Under the pieces are notes generated by a model. The model was not told where the DNA came from. It was given only the letters and a program-made list of their open reading frames with translations, and searched no databases. From assembly GCA_964444835.1 (NCBI GenBank), contig CAYUIT010000016.1, positions 8,174 to 72,173 on the forward strand: a DNA stretch of 64,000 nt, in the 5' to 3' direction. The DNA comes from CADEED01 sp964444835 (GTDB taxonomy: Bacteria > Pseudomonadota > Gammaproteobacteria > Steroidobacterales > Steroidobacteraceae). Positions 61,824 through 64,000 of this stretch are shown piece by piece. The position numbers and the translations under genes are program-made. Each line of letters begins with the position of its first letter. Within the stretch, counting starts at the first letter, position 1.

Positions 61824-64000
61824 TCAAAATGCCTCGGCGGAGCGCCCACGCGTACCTGCTTCGTCGCTAGCCGCCGCCTCTCGTAAGGAATCGATCGCGC
61901 GCGCGCCGAAGCGCTCAATCAATGTGGGCGTCACGATCGCGTCGAGCAGCGTTGCCGTGAACAAGCCGCCGAAGATCGTCACCGCGACCGGATGCAGGAT
62001 CTCCTTGCCCGGCTGATCGCCGCCATACATCAAGGGCAGCAGCGCAATGCCGGCCGAGACCGCCGTCATCAACACCGGCGTCATGCGCTCGAGACAGGCA
62101 CGGCGAATCGTCGCGCGGTCGAACGGCAAACCATCGCGCAACACCAAGTTTAACGTATGGCTGATCTTCAAGATGCCATTCCGCGCGGTAATGCCCGTCA
62201 ACGTGATGAAGCCCACCATTGCCGCAATCGACAAGTCGAGCCCAGCCAATGCGAGCGCCGCCACCGACCCGACCAGCGCAAGCGGCACATTGCCCATCAC
62301 GATCAGCGCCAGCGCGACCGACCGATAGCGCGAGTACAGCACTAACAAGATGAGCGCCAGCGAGACGAGCGATAGCAGTCCGATCATCCGCGCTGCTTCT
62401 TGCTGCGCTTGGAATTGTCCTTCCATGCGGACCGAATAGCCCGTGGGCAACTCGAGTGCTTGGAGTCGCTGCTGCATCGCCTCGACGACACGCTGCGTGC
62501 TCGCACCGTCCGTGTTTCCCGAGACCACGATGCGTCGCCGGCCGTCCTCGCGCTGAATCTGATTCGGGCCGTCGGACTCGCTGAGGGTCGCGAGATTGCG
62601 CAGCGGCACGGCGCCGCGGGGCGTGTCGATCAATACGGCGCCCAGCCCTTCGAGCGTGCGCGATTGCTCGTCGAGCTGGATCGTCACGCCATAGCGCCGC
62701 GACCCATCGATCACCTCTGCCACGCGCTCGCCGCCTGACAAGAGATCGATGCGCTCGGCCACACGAGCCGGCGCGATGCCGTAGAAGCGCGCCGCATCTT
62801 CGTCTACCCGTACGTGGATCTCAGGCGCGCGCACTTGGCGCTCGACCCGCAAATCGACGAGGCCCGGTACGCCTTGCACCAACTCCTCGGTGCGCGCGGC
62901 CAGCGAGCGCAAGGTATCAAGGTCATCACCGGTGATTTTGACGACGATCTGCGCCTGCACGCCCGACAGCAAGTGATCGAGGCGATGACTGATCGGCTGA
63001 CCTAACGAGATCGAGCCCGGCAACGGCGCGAGCTGTGCACGAATATCGGCGAGCACTTCTTCCCGCTCGCGGTCGCTGGGACGCAAGTTGATGTCGATTT
63101 CGTTCATGTGCACGCCCTCGGCGTGCTCGTCCAGCTCAGCACGGCCCGTGCGACGACTCACCGACACCACTTCAGGCACCTGACGGATCAAGCGCTCGGC
63201 CTCAGCGCCCAGTCGTTCCGAGTCGGCCATGGCAATGCCGGGCGTGAACGCCAACGAGACGAGCGAGGTGCCCTCGTTGAAACTCGGCAGAAAGCTCTTC
63301 GGCAGGCGCCACGCAACAGCGAGCGCGACGAGCACCATGACAGCCGCAACGCCAAGCACTAACTGTCGCCGCGGCAACGACCAGTCGAGCACGCGCGAGT
63401 AAATGTGCTTGAGCCGCTGCACGAGTGCGGGCTCAGGCTCCTCCAGGGTGCGCATTTGCGGCAGTAGGTAGTAGCACAGCACTGGCGTGAGCGTGATCGA
63501 CACGACGAGGCTCGCCAGGATCGATACGATGTACGCCACGCCGAGCGGCGCGAACAACTGCCCCTCGATACCCGTCAAAGCGAACAGGGGCACGAAGACC
63601 AGCACGATGATGATCGTCGCGTAGAAGATGCCCGAGCGCACTTCTTGACTCGCTGCCGCCACGACTTGCAGCGTCGGCAGTGGCACCGCCCGCGCGCGAT
63701 TCTCGCGGAGCCGACGCAAGATGTTCTCCACACCAACGACCGCATCGTCGACCAGTTCGCCAATCGCGATGGCGAGGCCACCGAGCGTCATGGTGTTGAT
63801 AGACAAATCGAACATGCGGAACACGATCGCTGTGACGAAAACCGACATCGGTATCGCCACGAGCGAGATCAGCGTGGTGCGCACGTTCATCAAGAACAAG
63901 AACAGCACGATGCCCACGATCAGCAGCGCTTCGAACAGCACGCGCTCGACGTTGCCGATCGACGTTTCGATGAACGAGGCTTGTCGGAACTGCACTTGCA
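61824..64000 (-). CDS. Heavy-metal RND efflux pump (CzcA/CusA type), 3' part, cut by window end
   Basis: The frame stays open to the window edge, so about 725 C-terminal residues of roughly 1,030-1,080 are present. Visible: the membrane segment with charged residues typical of HME-RND proteins (NTMTLGGLAIAIGELVDDAVVGVENI), LPKSFLPSFNEGTSLV, the periplasmic docking region, and the second membrane half with GFITLTGITARNGILKISH, then LHPVAVTIFGGLFTATLLDAIVTPTL. The GELVDD pattern fits divalent (Czc) rather than monovalent pumps. The adaptor (membrane fusion) gene must lie outside the window, if present. First visible gene of the operon with the His-rich protein and TolC channel. Confidence 0.93.
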   Translation of the reverse strand, partial: QVQFRQASFIETSIGNVERVLFEALLIVGIVLFLFLMNVRTTLISLVAIPMSVFVTAIVFRMFDLSINTMTLGGLAIAIGELVDDAVVGVENILRRLRENRARAVPLPTLQVVAAASQEVRSGIFYATIIIVLVFVPLFALTGIEGQLFAPLGVAYIVSILASLVVSITLTPVLCYYLLPQMRTLEEPEPALVQRLKHIYSRVLDWSLPRRQLVLGVAAVMVLVALAVAWRLPKSFLPSFNEGTSLVSLAFTPGIAMADSERLGAEAERLIRQVPEVVSVSRRTGRAELDEHAEGVHMNEIDINLRPSDREREEVLADIRAQLAPLPGSISLGQPISHRLDHLLSGVQAQIVVKITGDDLDTLRSLAARTEELVQGVPGLVDLRVERQVRAPEIHVRVDEDAARFYGIAPARVAERIDLLSGGERVAEVIDGSRRYGVTIQLDEQSRTLEGLGAVLIDTPRGAVPLRNLATLSESDGPNQIQREDGRRRIVVSGNTDGASTQRVVEAMQQRLQALELPTGYSVRMEGQFQAQQEAARMIGLLSLVSLALILLVLYSRYRSVALALIVMGNVPLALVGSVAALALAGLDLSIAAMVGFITLTGITARNGILKISHTLNLVLRDGLPFDRATIRRACLERMTPVLMTAVSAGIALLPLMYGGDQPGKEILHPVAVTIFGGLFTATLLDAIVTPTLIERFGARAIDSLREAAASDEAGTRGRSAEAF

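Overview
This is a GC-rich, densely packed chromosomal window. It suggests an aerobic, glycan-degrading gammaproteobacterium of the Xanthomonas/Steroidobacter type. That placement is inferred from gene style: TonB receptors paired with LacI repressors and a tryptophan-halogenase homologue, an Entner-Doudoroff operon, DUF1800/DUF1501 pairs and a bufferin operon. No rRNA or tRNA gene, CRISPR array, IS element or phage gene was seen.

Layout. At 1-2245 lie a TetR regulator fragment, a 3-hydroxybutyrate dehydrogenase and an FAD monooxygenase. At 2250-10120 is a sucrose-type block: fructokinase, TonB receptor, cation/proton antiporter, sucrose phosphorylase and LacI repressor. At 10348-30922 is a large beta-glucan locus: an orphan secreted glycosidase, an ABC sugar importer, a GH144-type endo-beta-1,2-glucanase, a LacI repressor, an ABC ATPase, a GH1 beta-glucosidase, a GH94 phosphorylase, a flavin halogenase, a second TonB receptor and a second LacI repressor. 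At 30958-36868 are a broken GDSL esterase, zwf-edd-eda and an MFS sugar carrier. Formaldehyde detoxification (fghA-frmA) and a GGDEF/EAL protein follow. At 40890-49638 are miscellaneous genes, including an M14 peptidase and an AraC regulator. At 49545-51953 is a copper-bufferin (MNIO RiPP) operon. At 52093-55690 are an SDR, modBC and TerC. At 55800-60157 an ECF sigma factor, membrane partner, Spy-like protein, DUF1800 and DUF1501 form one operon. At 60162-64000 is a heavy-metal RND efflux operon cut by the window end.

Regulatory logic read from the sequence. The palindrome TGCAATCGATTGCA or a close variant lies upstream of the first TonB receptor, sucrose phosphorylase, zwf-edd-eda and the MFS carrier. 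This suggests one LacI regulon joining sugar uptake to the Entner-Doudoroff pathway. A second LacI-type palindrome around AAACGTTT precedes both beta-glucan LacI genes and the ATPase/GH1 divergent promoter. GH144 plus a long GH94 plus an ABC importer points to beta-1,2-glucan (sophorooligosaccharide) use.

The most unusual signal is not a gene. The heptamer CTAACAA occurs 46 times by eye on the two strands, against about 3 expected from base composition. It appears in several reading frames and both orientations, about once per 1.4 kb, which resembles the density of DNA uptake sequences in naturally competent bacteria.
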